Shown one piece after another: positions 47,125 to 64,000 of a DNA stretch of 64,000 nt. Where the stretch lies: the NCBI GenBank assembly GCA_030248065.1, contig JASAMV010000350.1, positions 29,369 through 93,368 on the forward strand. Direction: 5' to 3'. The notes beneath the pieces were generated by a model, which saw only the letters and a list, made by a program, of their open reading frames with translations, made no database searches and was not told the DNA's origin. A program made the translations under genes and the position numbers. Numbering within the stretch: the first letter of the stretch is position 1; every line of letters starts with the position of its first letter. The DNA is from Rhynchonema sp. JSB1_4 (taxonomy: Eukaryota > Nematoda > Chromadorea > Monhysterida > Xyalidae).

Positions 47125-50100
47125 CTGCAAAAACCCCCGCACCGTTTTAGCGAGTAATTATGGCCGGGCTTTACGCTCGCTTTTAGAGTTTGAGAATAAA
47201 GTTTTCAAATGACCGCACTTGATGTTTTTAGGAATAGCCATTATTTTTGTTCAGAAAGTGTCTTTAAAAAATTATGGACGTGCGTCTCTTGCTTTGCTCT
47301 TTGAGGACGCAGGTGGTCGTGGGAGAGTTACCTGAAATGAGAAAGAAACAGCTGTTTGTTGCTGCTATTTTCGTTAGAAAGATTTTTGCGTTTGTGTTTG
47401 GGTTTGGGTTACGTCAATCGAAACAATGCAGAAACAAAACAGAATGAAGCAAACATGTGTTTGTATGTGAACTAAAAGTCCACAAAGACGTTTGGGAAAG
47501 TGAGATTAATTCCATCTGACGATGAAATGAGCGGCAGCTGTACATAAACACGCATAGTCATGAGGGCACAGGAATTGGTTTTGTAGATCTCGTTGGTCAC
47601 ACGAGCATTGAATCTCAAATAGAATCCCGCCTTATCCCATCTGGAGAATTTCGATCTCGATAGAATCCCAGACTCACGATCACGTTTAAAAATCTGGATC
47701 CCGTTCCGTACAATTTCAACCCCGTTAAGAAATAGATCCCGTCTGACTTTTGTCGATTTTGTACTTTAGAATGACACACTCTATCGTGAAACATCAGCCA
47801 GCTCACACATAATGACAAGGCTTGATAAATCGTTCGAGAGAGAAAGTCATGATTTTTTTCGTGTAAACCATTTGTGATCCCCACACACAGAACCACAAAT
47901 CCATTATTGAACGTGCCAGCCTGCTGCTAAAACCGATACATATTGACAACCGGTCAGGCACAAACAAAGCACGAAATTGTGATAGTAAATGTGTGTGTCT
48001 TCTACTGTGAGTGACAGTCAGACAGATCTCCGGGCAGCGTAAACTGCACGGGCATATCACATTTCACATGTTTTCTTGCAAGAAGAGCGGCTAAAAGCCA
48101 GCTAAGGGTGATTGGAAGACGGAACGAGCGCCGTAAGCAATTTGTATGACATAGGTATGTAGAAAAGCTCACGATTTTGAAAACTTAAGGCGCGCTTTTT
48201 CAGAATAATTGAAAAATTTAGCTTTTCAAGCAAAGTAAAGCATAACTTTTACGCACGGGGATCAAAAAGTAGTAATTTTCCGTCGTTTCACGAATATCAA
48301 GAATAATGACATAAAACATTCAAAATTCAGACTCGAAAATGCTCTCAGATTAAACCTGCAGCGGTCCCTGGGGTAAAATTTGAAATTTATATGCTCTGCT
48401 GAACCAATGGGAGAAAATTAATCAGATGGTGAGGTCAGTTTTTAAATTAGAAACAGAACCGGCCAACCGTGCATATTCAAATTTCTCAAAAATAATTTTT
48501 GAGCGACCAATAAGCAAAAATTTCGCATAAAACCAAAACAACAGGGAATATAAATTTCCTATTTAGGGAATACCTAGTTGTGGGGTCCAAAGTGAATCAA
48601 ACAACCACATGTAACAGCAGTTCGGCACAGCAAAACGCTCAAAACAGCTGGCTGGTGCCTTGTGAGCTTCACAACAGGTTGTTGTCCGTGGGGCTTTATG
48701 GAGCGTTTTACGAGCAAACGTTGCTGTTCCAGAACGCTTGGTCTGGTGAGTACGAAAATACAGCTTGTTGGGTGCGCAGAGATGTTTCCTGTGGAAGGGT
48801 TAGCAATATTTTTTTTTGGCGGATACCTCCAATGGGTTCTGTTCGTTCGTATACGTTATGGAGTCACGTGGTCATTTGGTGCATGCGTACTGACGATGAC
48901 CTGGTGCATCGCCCGTCTGTGAAAATTGCTAAGACTCACTACTATGCATTCACGGTCACACGAAATGCCCCCAATAATATTAGTGGATTTGAGAGGCTGC
49001 GGCAAGTTCAAGAAACCCATGTATTGGAAGGTTTAATGGCCTTGCTTTGATTAACCTGGGCATCGAATACGCTGATTGTTTCATCGCTTCAGAAACTTTC
49101 ACGGCAATACCCGATAATAATTGAGAAATAGTCTTAATTTGGGTCATGGGTTATTTTTTATGGACAGAAAACGCACAAATTCTATCTGTGTATTGGTGCA
49201 TGCGTGGAATGAAATTTGACAAACGAAATCAGAATCAATGAATGAACATGTACCTTTAGCTCCAAGCCAACAATGAATCAGATGGGAAAACAGCCCAGAA
49301 TTACACAATTGAAACTCATGAAAAATATAATGTAATCAGAACGCAACAAGCTCCTCGCACTAACAAAGTGTATTAAAAAAGGGCAGTATCATGAACCTCG
49401 GATAAAAAAACACCAGTTGCAGAAGCCAGCTGGGTATACAAGGTATCTACATACGTTGGGTATGACTGGCTAAACAGCAAGTGAATGAATTTATATCATG
49501 ACAAAAGTTATTGGGCATAGAATTAGGTATAGACACGAAGTCCAAAGTTGATTAATTTGCGTTGTACCATACAAAGTGTAAGCCGATTGCACCAACTTGC
49601 GCGTCGCTTCTGGTGATAAATGACAGTTCAAGAGAGGATGAGATTATTAGTGCTCTAATACGCAAAATTACAAAGAATGGCATGAGAAATATTGGACACA
49701 GAATTTTTGTGTATATGTAGAGTGTGAAGCAGACTCCGGTTTCAGCAAGCAAGGTCGCGTGTGCATGCAAATGCACAAACTCATGCGCTTGGCACCAATA
49801 TTCTAAAAATATGCTAAAAAAAACAAGAGGTCAGGCGAGATGCCAAAGTTTATTGTTTGGATACCGAATAACGCTGGACCGCCTTTTGATCTTCGGCCAC
49901 TATTTCAATTCTAGTAAACTGCGTCAGTTTATTTCGCAAAAAAGTGAACTAGTATCCCATTATAGGCCAGACTGCTGCAATGAGCCATAATGGATGAAGC
50001 TATGGAACGCTGGCACTCCACGTGTGAGTTAAATTGCCGATAACATCGATGTTGGGTTTATTCTAATGTGGTCTACGCAGCCTGGAGCGCCATGCGCGTT

Positions 50101-53100
50101 TTGGTAACAACTTGGGCAGCAACACTTGCCCGCCCGCGCATCAACATAGAGAGTCCATCTTGCCTGCTGATCTTTATTTATACATACAAAATTTCTTGCG
50201 CTGATTTTTATTGAGTCTTGATTTTGAACTTCTCGGCGACAGTATTTGCACTGCACGTAAAAGCCATGCCTTAATGATAGGACGTTTATACGAAATTTGA
50301 TGACTTGTGTCAACCACGATAGAATTAGCCCAAAGCCCAACGTTTTAGCTTGACGGACGTAAAATACACGTAAACCTACCATACACACAATGGCAACACA
50401 TTTTGCACGCCATAATATAGTATTCATGAAACAAATATCCAGCTAAAGTCTGCGCACGCTTCAATGGTTTCATTATGAAGCGTATACACTGCTCATTTTA
50501 TTGCCCACTATGTACGTTGGTAGTTCTTTTTTATCAGAACTTTTGCAGTTGCAGCCTCATAGTACAAGGCCATAATACGCTATTGATACCGTGTGTGAAA
50601 ACAGAAACCGAGAGCTTTACAAATATCGGTGCAAAATCTGCAACAGCTTGTTAAAAAGCTACAAAGCATTTATGAAGAAAGAACAAAATGTAAATGCTTA
50701 CAGGCGACAGTAAATTCTGAATGGTTTCTACATGTGATGCTTACACGCCGATACTCACGCGTAATAATTACGACATCATTACATTTTGCCGGCCGTACAA
50801 GTTGTCCAAGACGAGGAATATCTTGTGTTCCAAACGGGTTCCGGGATCTAAAGGTCCCAGGAAGTGAAGATCAAGAACCACCATCGAAACCAGAACCAAA
50901 CTTTATCGCGCAAACGTGGGAACTGCTCCACCCGGCTACCTGGCTGGACTACAAAGCGTCCCAGTTTCTTGTGCGCGCTGCTGACAATTTATTACTATTG
51001 CTATTAATGCGGAACGAGCTTTTGGCGCTTTGTGGCTCGAGCGATTAGAGTGCCCGCGCGACAACCTGCACCACCAACACAATGATCTGCTTCGTTTAAA
51101 CCTGGAGTAGTCTCTGACAGAAGAAGACAGGGTACATGAACATTGACGGGTCGTATTTCTTGGACCCAAAATGCCCGGACTAAAACATAAACAAATGAAA
51201 CATGCATAGGTCACTTACAAAAATAAGGAAACGCCATTAGGCGATTGACGGGGCATGCTGATCTGCCACATAAAAATAATGAACAGTCATAAAGTATAGA
51301 TGATGCATTGTTTCTAACTTATCAGAATGGCAGAACGAGATTTTGCGCGTGCCGCAGTACTTCTGTCGTCTTTTTCAGTTCAAAAAAAAGCCGAATGAAA
51401 TTGCACTTGGCCACAATTGGCGCCATTTTCAAAATTAATACCGCGAGACATGAAGGCGTTTCTTTCACAAGGGTTACACCGAAACAGCATTCAATAACAA
51501 TTTCTATTTGTGTGATAGAGTTTCTTTCTATTAGTAGACGAGGCTCGCATGTTTGGCTTTTACATACATCGCGCCATATTATCCTCGGAGGCAAAACGCA
51601 TCTTTCCTTCAAGCGAAGCAGGTTCCGGCACCGGGTCCAAATAGATAAATATTCGGTTCCGGAACACAAACTTTCCTATGACACGAATTGATCAGAATCA
51701 CAAAAATTGGCCAGGATCGTGAGAAAAATGGCTCAATTTCGTTCCTGTATGCTCTGGCTGGGGGGTCTGTGCGTGTGCAAATCTCCAGAGAAGCAAATGA
51801 CGAAAAAATGTATATATGGTAAGCGCCCACAAGTATAACCAACCGGCGGCAAGCGACGATATAAATTAGCTTTGCTGCCATAACCTACCAATCGCGTCTT
51901 GTGAGCCGTTACCACATGTTCGATCGTAATGCTGGGGGACAAACACATTTTCATTTGGAATAAAACTATTTGTTGCTTGCATGTTTTGAGCTTCCTCAGT
52001 GGTCGTCACGCAAGGAAATATTACGATCGCATAATATTAGAAAAGTTATGACTTGGGATAAATATTAATATTGAACAGTGTGTGGAAAATAAAACATTAT
52101 TAAAATCGATGACTATAGAGAGTCTGCATATTGACGATACCCACACAGTTTATTACACAAAAAAACACAATGATCTGATAATGAAAGCATTTAGGCTCGA
52201 ATTGTCCTCCAGAGCCAACCTGAATCACATAAAGTGCATGCGTATCCCACATTGACACCTTTAATGAAAAACAAGGAAAGTGGCCAAATTACGGAGAAAA
52301 CTATTGTTTTTTATTTTCCTCCCTTTGACTCGAGACAAGACAACAAAACAAGAAGCTCCATCAGGTTATACATATACGTAGATACTGTAGTACAGCTGCT
52401 ATGCTTCAGGAAAATTGCAACAGAAAGAAGTTGTAAAATTTAGGATAGATAAAGAAACGCGGTCCTTTAAACCGGAAGAGGCTGTTTACGCAACAAAGTG
52501 GGCGAGCAATAAGCTTTGGACAAAATCAGTTCTTGTCCTATTACGCAAAGTTGTAGTTGTCCGTAGTACGTCAGATTTACATACAGATTTGTTTCAACTG
52601 GCATTCTGATTCAGAGTATGGGCAAGACAATCTCCATGTTTCAGCCAAAGACCGCGACACCGCATTAAATGCCAAGAACTGCCCGGCATACATGCGTGCA
52701 TGTGGTGACAAATCTGAAAATAAAAACAGCAAGAAGCCCGGCTGAGTGTTGTCAACTGCAACCATACAAAAGCCAAAAGAGTGAAGCTAACTAACTGATT
52801 TTTGAATTGCTCTTGCACACTTGAATGGGCTAATAGGGGGGAGCGGGGCACACAGTGAACCCGCAAGCAGACTTTTGAAGCAAAAACGCGTGTGTGTCAC
52901 GCTCTGAGTATAAAAAGAAACAACCTTATGTACTTTCAACACTTCATGGGGTCCAAATGCGTAATATATGATTCAAAACTACCAACGGTCCTCTTTGTGC
53001 GTTTGTGACAGTAGGTAGTGAGCCAAAATTCCAAACTCCACAATATGTACACATGGCAAGTCGAAGTACGTACACTTGCTCACGCCCGCGCGGCACATGG

Positions 53101-53890
53101 TTTTGCGAAAAACTTTTTTTGTCTGGAATCTGAAAAGCACGCTAGTACGCGAACTCAGAAAAGGTTTGCTTATTGGAGGACCGAAAAATGGTTTGGCACA
53201 CCCAAATGAAGTCCCCCAACTCTGAAGTCTGTATATTGAACGCAACAGCTCTTTCAAAGCACATGGTACAAACTTGGGAGGTTGGTTGCTGTTTTGTGCC
53301 AAAAAAACTGGCGTTTCCTGTGCATGACGTTGCGTGCTCGGGGGTATACGTCCAGACGGCTTATTTTGCTTTGATTCTCTATAAAGTGTAGGTTCGGAAA
53401 CACTACCCCTCGGCTTAAAAGTAGCACTTTATTCAGCACATAATTACATGAACACAATGAAATTATGAAATTAACAAAAGTTTTCACAGAGGTCCGATGC
53501 CACAGCCCGAATGGTCCTTGATTGCACTCAAGGACTTCTGCGCAAAAGTTGCATGAACAATAAAGCAACATGGTATGCTTGCGCTAAATTGGGGCTTGCA
53601 AATGGGGCTTAAATTTGAGCCCCATCACTCACTCTGCTAACCCCAGATGTCAAAATCTGTCGCAGAATATAGGTCGAGGCCCGAGGGCATAGGATGTTCG
53701 TTCCCATCGAATAGCACTAACACTCGCACAATTTGACCCTAAGAATTGGCAAATGAGAAACAAACGAAACGTTTTAGTCTTTTAAAATGTGCAATCTTTG
53801 GAGCGCTTTGGAACATCCCATGCTTCAATTTGGAGAGTATGTATTTATTTGTCATTGTCAGAAGCCATGACCATGCACTAGCCGTTAGAT
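47125..53890. other. No gene I can support
   Basis: The long frames at 48580-49050 (+) and 50629-51048 (+) lack splice sites, a signal or any recognised motif. The first overlaps a dispersed repeat at 48877-48910. A relative of the 22.9-kb foldback terminus lies at about 50060. Confidence 0.4.
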
Positions 53891-54339
53891 GAGGCTGCCA
53901 GGGTTGGGCAAAAAAAACGACGGCGTTTTTCTAACAAAAGTTTTTTAATGCCTGAATTTCCTTTATTTTCCCTGATTTTTAGGGAAAGTACCCTGATTTT
54001 CAAGGAAAATCAATTTTTTGTCCCATTTTTTTCAAAAAATTTCCGATCAATTTTTACCTTGTCGGGATACGTCGATATACGGAGCTTGACTTTCAATGAT
54101 GACCCCGGCCAAAGTTGGTCCCATGATGCGGGTCTGATATGGGATCTTAACAACTCGCCAGAAAAGGGTTGAAACCCGTTTATTTTGCCTCAGAACACAT
54201 AGAATTACTTCACTTAACCACGTTTTCTTCCCAACATGAGCGTTTTCCAACTTTTTTTCGGGCATATTTCGGTCATCTGGGCGTTTTTGAAAAAAAAACT
54301 TTTGAAAAAAAACGTTTTTTGCTCAACCCTGGAGGCTGC
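53891..54339. mobile_element. hAT-type MITE, CAGGGTTG family, copy 4
   Basis: The element 53899-54331 has termini CAGGGTTGGGCAAAAAA and TTTTTTGCTCAACCCTG and a perfect 8-bp duplication, gaggctgc. It is the inverted sister of copy 1, sharing an interior of over 200 bases. Confidence 0.9.
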
Positions 54340-59274
<4,935 letters not shown>

Positions 59275-59283
59275 TTTCATACA

Positions 59284-59348
59284 TCACCCACCGTCCGGTT
59301 CACATGAGATCTAAACTTTAGATCTCATGTGAATCGGACGGTGGGTGA
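59284..59348. repeat. Palindrome, 32-bp arms with one mismatch
   Basis: TCACCCACCGTCCG...CATGAGATCTAAA mirrors to 59348 around a single base. It begins 12 bases after the GT tract. Confidence 0.9.
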
Positions 59349-60282
59349 GGTTCTGAAAATCAGCGAGTTTGGATCGTTTGTTATCCCACATTGTAATTCA
59401 CAACGAAAAGTGAAATTGACTCATTATCCCTGGAAACGTGACATAAATTTATTGCCAAAGCGCTCACGCATTGGATTCATAATGAGGCCATTAATTATGG
59501 AAGGGTAAAACTACATCGGTGTCCACGATATGGCCTCGTTTGTTTACATCAGCAATATTGTACTAATATCCAAGGCATATTGCAATTACAACTCATTTTG
59601 CGTCAAAAATGTGTCAAAGGGCGTACATTCAGCAATTTTTGTGCACTAATCGGAGTTCATTATTTTGACAATTGTGTAGAAAAGCGTTTTTTGAATGATT
59701 CGCGCCCAACTGTTTGACTGTTGACGTTACTTCTCACTTCGTATGCAAAAAAGAAATAATTCACTGTATAGCGCAGCTTCGTAAATCGGCACCAGAATAA
59801 TATTATTGCAAAATGTGTACTGTTGTTGTTTGTTTTTATTGCCAGCATACAGCAGCCCCTTCTGCTTTTAAAATGGGACGTCCGCAAACTTCTGGGACGA
59901 CTAATACAGCATTCAAAACACTGGGGTTTATTTAGCAAAAACCTTTGGTGTATGACGATATTGTTTCTATGCCTGGTTCCTAGAATGCTTTTCACAAATA
60001 AACAACAACGGTGTATCCTTTTCGTGCGTGCGCACTTGCACTTATATACATGGCCAACAGCTTTGGATATCCTTGTAATTTGCTGTATTATATGCATTAC
60101 ATGCATTATTAAACTTGTGATAATAAAACGATCAATGAAGTCGACGCATTGCTTAGTGTGGGTCTGAATCAACATGCCCTGTCTGAAAAGTCGATTGGAA
60201 AAATTGTAACCGTGGATTTATCCATCGATATAATATGTGGTGCGTCACGGAAAACTGCTGCAGCACGGGGCACACACGCTGT

Positions 60283-63200
60283 TGGCATGAGCCGTATCAA
60301 TATTGCAGGCAACGACCACGAGTAGGACTGACCTGTATTGAATGGAAGTAAGAAGACTTCTAAAATGTCATTCGTTGCCTTGTGAAACATCCATGTGTCA
60401 GTGTCAGTGCCACAATATGTCAATGACAATGTCACCTGCAGTATAATGTTCCACAAGCGTGAATGTTAATCACTGTTGTGCTTGAACGTGGCGTATGGTC
60501 TATCATTGAGAGAAACTTTTCAAACTTGCCCGTAAAGCGCACACACAGCCGGCTGAGTTTCGTAGCATGTGGTAAATCACTACGTTTGCGTGTTGAGTGT
60601 CCGGTGGTCGCCACGTGACCGCTATTGTAGCTCCTGTGATGAACGCAAAATGCGCTTTGTGAACCAGGCAACACGTTTGAAAAGTTTCACACAAACGTAT
60701 GAGTATCTTAAAATATACGTACGTCGCAGCCACCGCAGTTGCCCTTGCATTTGTTCCGCCCATCACCTGTTGTGATTAGGCCAGGTAGCTTAACAGCCCT
60801 GCTAAGCCATGAACTTAGCGTGACCGATGCTATACGTGCATCGTGAAGTCATCACATATTCAAGCTGGTTAAAATCGCAGTCCAGGCCTAGTGTTCCGGT
60901 ACCTGTAGTTTGGAACCGAGTACTGGACCATTTGGTGCAAATCACAATGTCGCTATGCTCAGCTGATGCACTATAAGCTCTTCCCTCTTAGAATAGACTC
61001 AGTGCTCTGAAGCGTCCATCAGCGTGCACATGCTTTTTTAGCTGCAGTGGTTTTCGGTACGCTATTAACGCGCCTTCCTCTGCTTGTCATGAGACGCAGC
61101 GCGCTCAGGCCCTGGTCCAGAGCCAGCAGAATGTTGCGTATAAATAACAGGATAGTTGCTGCAGCAGGTGACATGTATGTAATTACAAAATAATCGCGTA
61201 TAGTGGAGTTGAACCATTGTATTCTTGACCGGTTGGGAAAGATCTTTGCACTTTGAATTTGAGTGGGCAAAATCTCGTCCCAGTAAAGTCAAAGCTCATG
61301 TGGGTTTTTCTTTTCGATTTTCTTTGCTCGATTGTTGGGAAACGTTCTACGGTCGACCCTCTCTGCAGTTAACCTTGTAGTGAACCCCCGTATACTCAAC
61401 AAAGTTTTCGTCCCCAGTCTACAGTTGACCTCTTGAGGGCTGGCTGTACATGCGTGCTATGCACATGAGCATGTGCTGTATTCTTGGATGTTTCACGTAG
61501 TAAATTGCAATGTTCCAGTAAATCTAAAATGCTGTCTGAGCCGTGGAATCCAATCACAACTGTCATTAATAACCAGCATCCTTGCATTACGTATGCAATG
61601 TTTGGTCAGTGTTGCTAAACGCATGGGTAACAACGGCGTCGGATTACTTTAACTGGTGTGTTTCATGTCAAAAAGATGATGCCTGAGCACTGCTATGCTG
61701 TTGTAGACCACATTGCGCACGTACCATTCTGATTTTGAACAGTTTGCGACTTCTTGTGCTGAGGTCCCGTATTATAATGTCATCTGAAACGCCCCTGATT
61801 CAAAACAAATCCAGTGGCATATAAATTTCAGAACATGTTCATTCGTTCTGAGGTTAGTCATATTACTCCAAGACCAAGCAAGACCTACGGTTAAGATCCT
61901 GCTCTGGGTATGGTATGACACCACGGTTTGGCCGTGTGAACAGCTTGTGCACTTTTGGTCTATTTATGTGTTATCTGGTCTGACAGCGTGCATACGCGTT
62001 GCAAGAAACAATCTCGCTATAATTATATAAAGCACGACAAAACAAGCACTTTGCCAAAGTACACATGGATATCCTTAGACATGGACAGGCACATACGTTC
62101 CGCCCCCGCATTCACCACTCGGTCCTTGTGCGTAAAACTTGTTCCAACGACATCCATTGAACTTGCCTGTTTTTCTTAAACTATAGGGACTTAAACTTAA
62201 CTGAAAAAAAACCGTGTGATGAGTGGAGTGCATATGTGTACTTTGGCAAAGTGCTTGTTTTGTCGTGCTTTATATAATTATAGCGAGATTGTTTCTTGCA
62301 ACGCGTATGCACGCTGTCAGACCAGATAACACATAAATAGACCAAAAGTGCACAAGCTGTTCGCACGGCCAAACCGTGGTGTCATACCCAGAGAAGGATC
62401 TTAACCGTTGGCCTTGCTTGGTCTTGGAGTAATATGACTAACCTCAGAACGAATGAACATGTTCTGAAATTTATATGCCACTTGGATTTGTTTTGAATCA
62501 GGGGCGTTTCAGATGACATTATAATACGGGACCTCAGCACAAGAAGTCGCAAACTGTTCAAAATCAGAATGGTACGTGCGCAATGTGGTCTACAACAGCA
62601 TAGCAGTGCTCAGGCATCATCTTTTTGACATGAAACACACCAGTTAAAGTAATCCGACGCCGTTGTTACCCATGCGTTTAGCAACACTGACCAAACATTG
62701 CATACGTAATGCAAGGATGCTGGTTATTAATGACAGTTGTGATTGGATTCCACGGCTCAGACAGCATTTTAGATTTACTGGAACATTGCAATTTACTACG
62801 TGAAACATCCAAGAATACAGCACATGCACGCATGTACAGCCAGCCCTCAAGAGGTCAACTGTAGACTGGGGACGAAAAATTTGTTGAGTATACGGGGGTT
62901 CACTACAAGGTTAACTGCAGAGAGGGTCGACCGTAGAACGTTTCCCAACAATCGAGCAAAGAAAATCGAAAAGAAAAACCCACATGAGCTTTGACTTTAC
63001 TGGGACGAGATTTTGCCCACTCAAATTCAAAGTGCAAAGATCTTTCCCAACCGGTCAAGAATACAATGGTTCAACTCCACTATACGCGATTATTTTGTAA
63101 TTACATACATGTCACCTGCTGCAGCAACTATCCTGTTATTTATACGCAACATTCTGCTGGCTCTGGACCAGGGCCTGAGCGCGCTGCGTCTCATGACAAG

Positions 63201-64000
63201 CAGAGGAAGGCGCGTTAATAGCGTACCGAAAACCACTGCAGCTAAAAAAGCATGTGCACGCTGATGGACGCTTCAGAGCACTGAGTCTATTCTAAGAGGG
63301 AAGAGCTTATAGTGCATCAGCTGAGCATAGCGACATTGTGATTTGCACCAAATGGTCCAGTACTCGGTTCCAAACTACAGGTACCGGAACACTAGGCCTG
63401 GACTGCGATTTTAACCAGCTTGAATATGTGATGACTTCACGATGCACGTATAGCATCGGTCACGCTAAGTTCATGGCTTAGCAGGGCTGTTAAGCTACCT
63501 GGCCTAATCACAACAGGTGATGGGCGGAACAAATGCAAGGGCAACTGCGGTGGCTGCGACGTACGTATATTTTAAGATACTCATACGTTTGTGTGAAACT
63601 TTTCAAACGTGTTGCCTGGTTCACAAAGCGCATTTTGCGTTCATCACAGGAGCTACAATAGCGGTCACGTGGCGACCACCGGACACTCAACACGCAAACG
63701 TAGTGATTTACCACATGCTACGAAACTCAGCCGGCTGTGTGTGCGCTTTACGGGCAAGTTTGAAAAGTTTCTCTCAATGATAGACCATACGCCACGTTCA
63801 AGCACAACAGTGATTAACATTCACGCTTGTGGAACATTATACTGCAGGTGACATTGTCATTGACATATTGTGGCACTGACACTGACACATGGATGTTTCA
63901 CAAGGCAACGAATGACATTTTAGAAGTCTTCTTACTTCCATTCAATACAGGTCAGTCCTACTCGTGGTCGTTGCCTGCAATATTGATACGGCTCATGCCA
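60283..64000. repeat. Large inverted repeat, arms of at least 1.78 kb, continuing past the window end
   Basis: The left arm 60283-62066 and right arm 62234-64000 are inverted copies around a unique spacer 62067-62233. The arms differ by scattered substitutions and small indels (for example GGTATGGTATGACACC near 61915 against GGTATGACACC in the mirror), so they have diverged. No coding is seen inside. The outer right boundary is not reached. Confidence 0.92.
60511..60697. repeat. Palindromic MITE inside the large inverted repeat
   Basis: GAGAAACTTTTCAAAC with CCGTAAAGCGC at the left and GCGCTTTGTGAACCAGGCAA with GTTTGAAAAGTTTC at the right match the termini of the element at 3890-4074. The mirrored copy is at about 63586-63772. 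Confidence 0.7.

Noticed and set aside
48580..49050. Frame of 156 codons on the + strand
   Set aside because: It contains a copy of a dispersed repeat (RTDDDLVHRPS is its translation, also seen elsewhere) and lacks splice or homology support.
50629..51048. Frame of 139 codons on the + strand
   Set aside because: No recognised motif or signal. Possible but unsupported.
60432..63851. Pairs of identical frames on opposite strands
   Set aside because: They are duplicated by the large inverted repeat and have no start context, splice sites or family match.

Overview
This is a eukaryotic window, most probably from a nematode. The genes are split by GT-AG introns (one GC-AG) with TTTCAG-type acceptors. 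One small secreted gene ends in a ShKT (SXC) cysteine domain, a domain very abundant in nematodes, and there is an ionotropic glutamate receptor relative of the nematode 'orphan' type. No species can be named from the sequence. All genes were rebuilt by eye from splice sites, reading phase and family alignment. None carries a gene symbol I can defend.

Layout: 1-17.2 kb shows no gene I can support. It holds an hAT-type MITE, several palindromic foldback elements and a cluster of repeated GAATAGAGCCCC units. A short + strand gene for a secreted ShKT protein lies at 17.24-18.69 kb. From 20.3 to 45.4 kb the - strand carries three consecutive genes: an SLC4-family bicarbonate/anion transporter (20306 to about 35.4 kb, roughly 30 exons), an ionotropic-glutamate-receptor-like subunit (36705-43160, nine exons, complete) and a single-pass membrane protein with a long cytoplasmic tail (43777-45363). 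A further candidate exon lies at 46.8-47.1 kb. From 47 to 60 kb I see only repeats, including a pure (GT)160 tract. The last 3.7 kb are the two arms of a large inverted repeat that runs off the window end.

The most interesting signal is not a gene. The 9-mer GATGTTTCA (usually CTGATGTTTCAC) occurs about 24 times on both strands, where chance predicts about one. Most copies sit in introns and flanks of the expressed - strand genes. It resembles the CTGTTTCA 'Ruby' core that drives nematode 21U/piRNA genes, so the window may be a dispersed, intron-hosted piRNA landscape. Two other short dispersed families (CAGGTCATCGTCAGTG with pairing flanks, and ATGGGCATGATAAC) occupy the same region. Four MITEs share CAGGGTTG termini and each has a perfect 8-bp target duplication, which indicates recent hAT-type transposition.

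How the genes might work together: the membrane-protein gene is next to, and on the same strand as, the receptor-like gene, which would suit a channel accessory subunit, but this rests on position only. The SLC4 transporter would set pH/HCO3-. No functional link between the genes is shown by the sequence.
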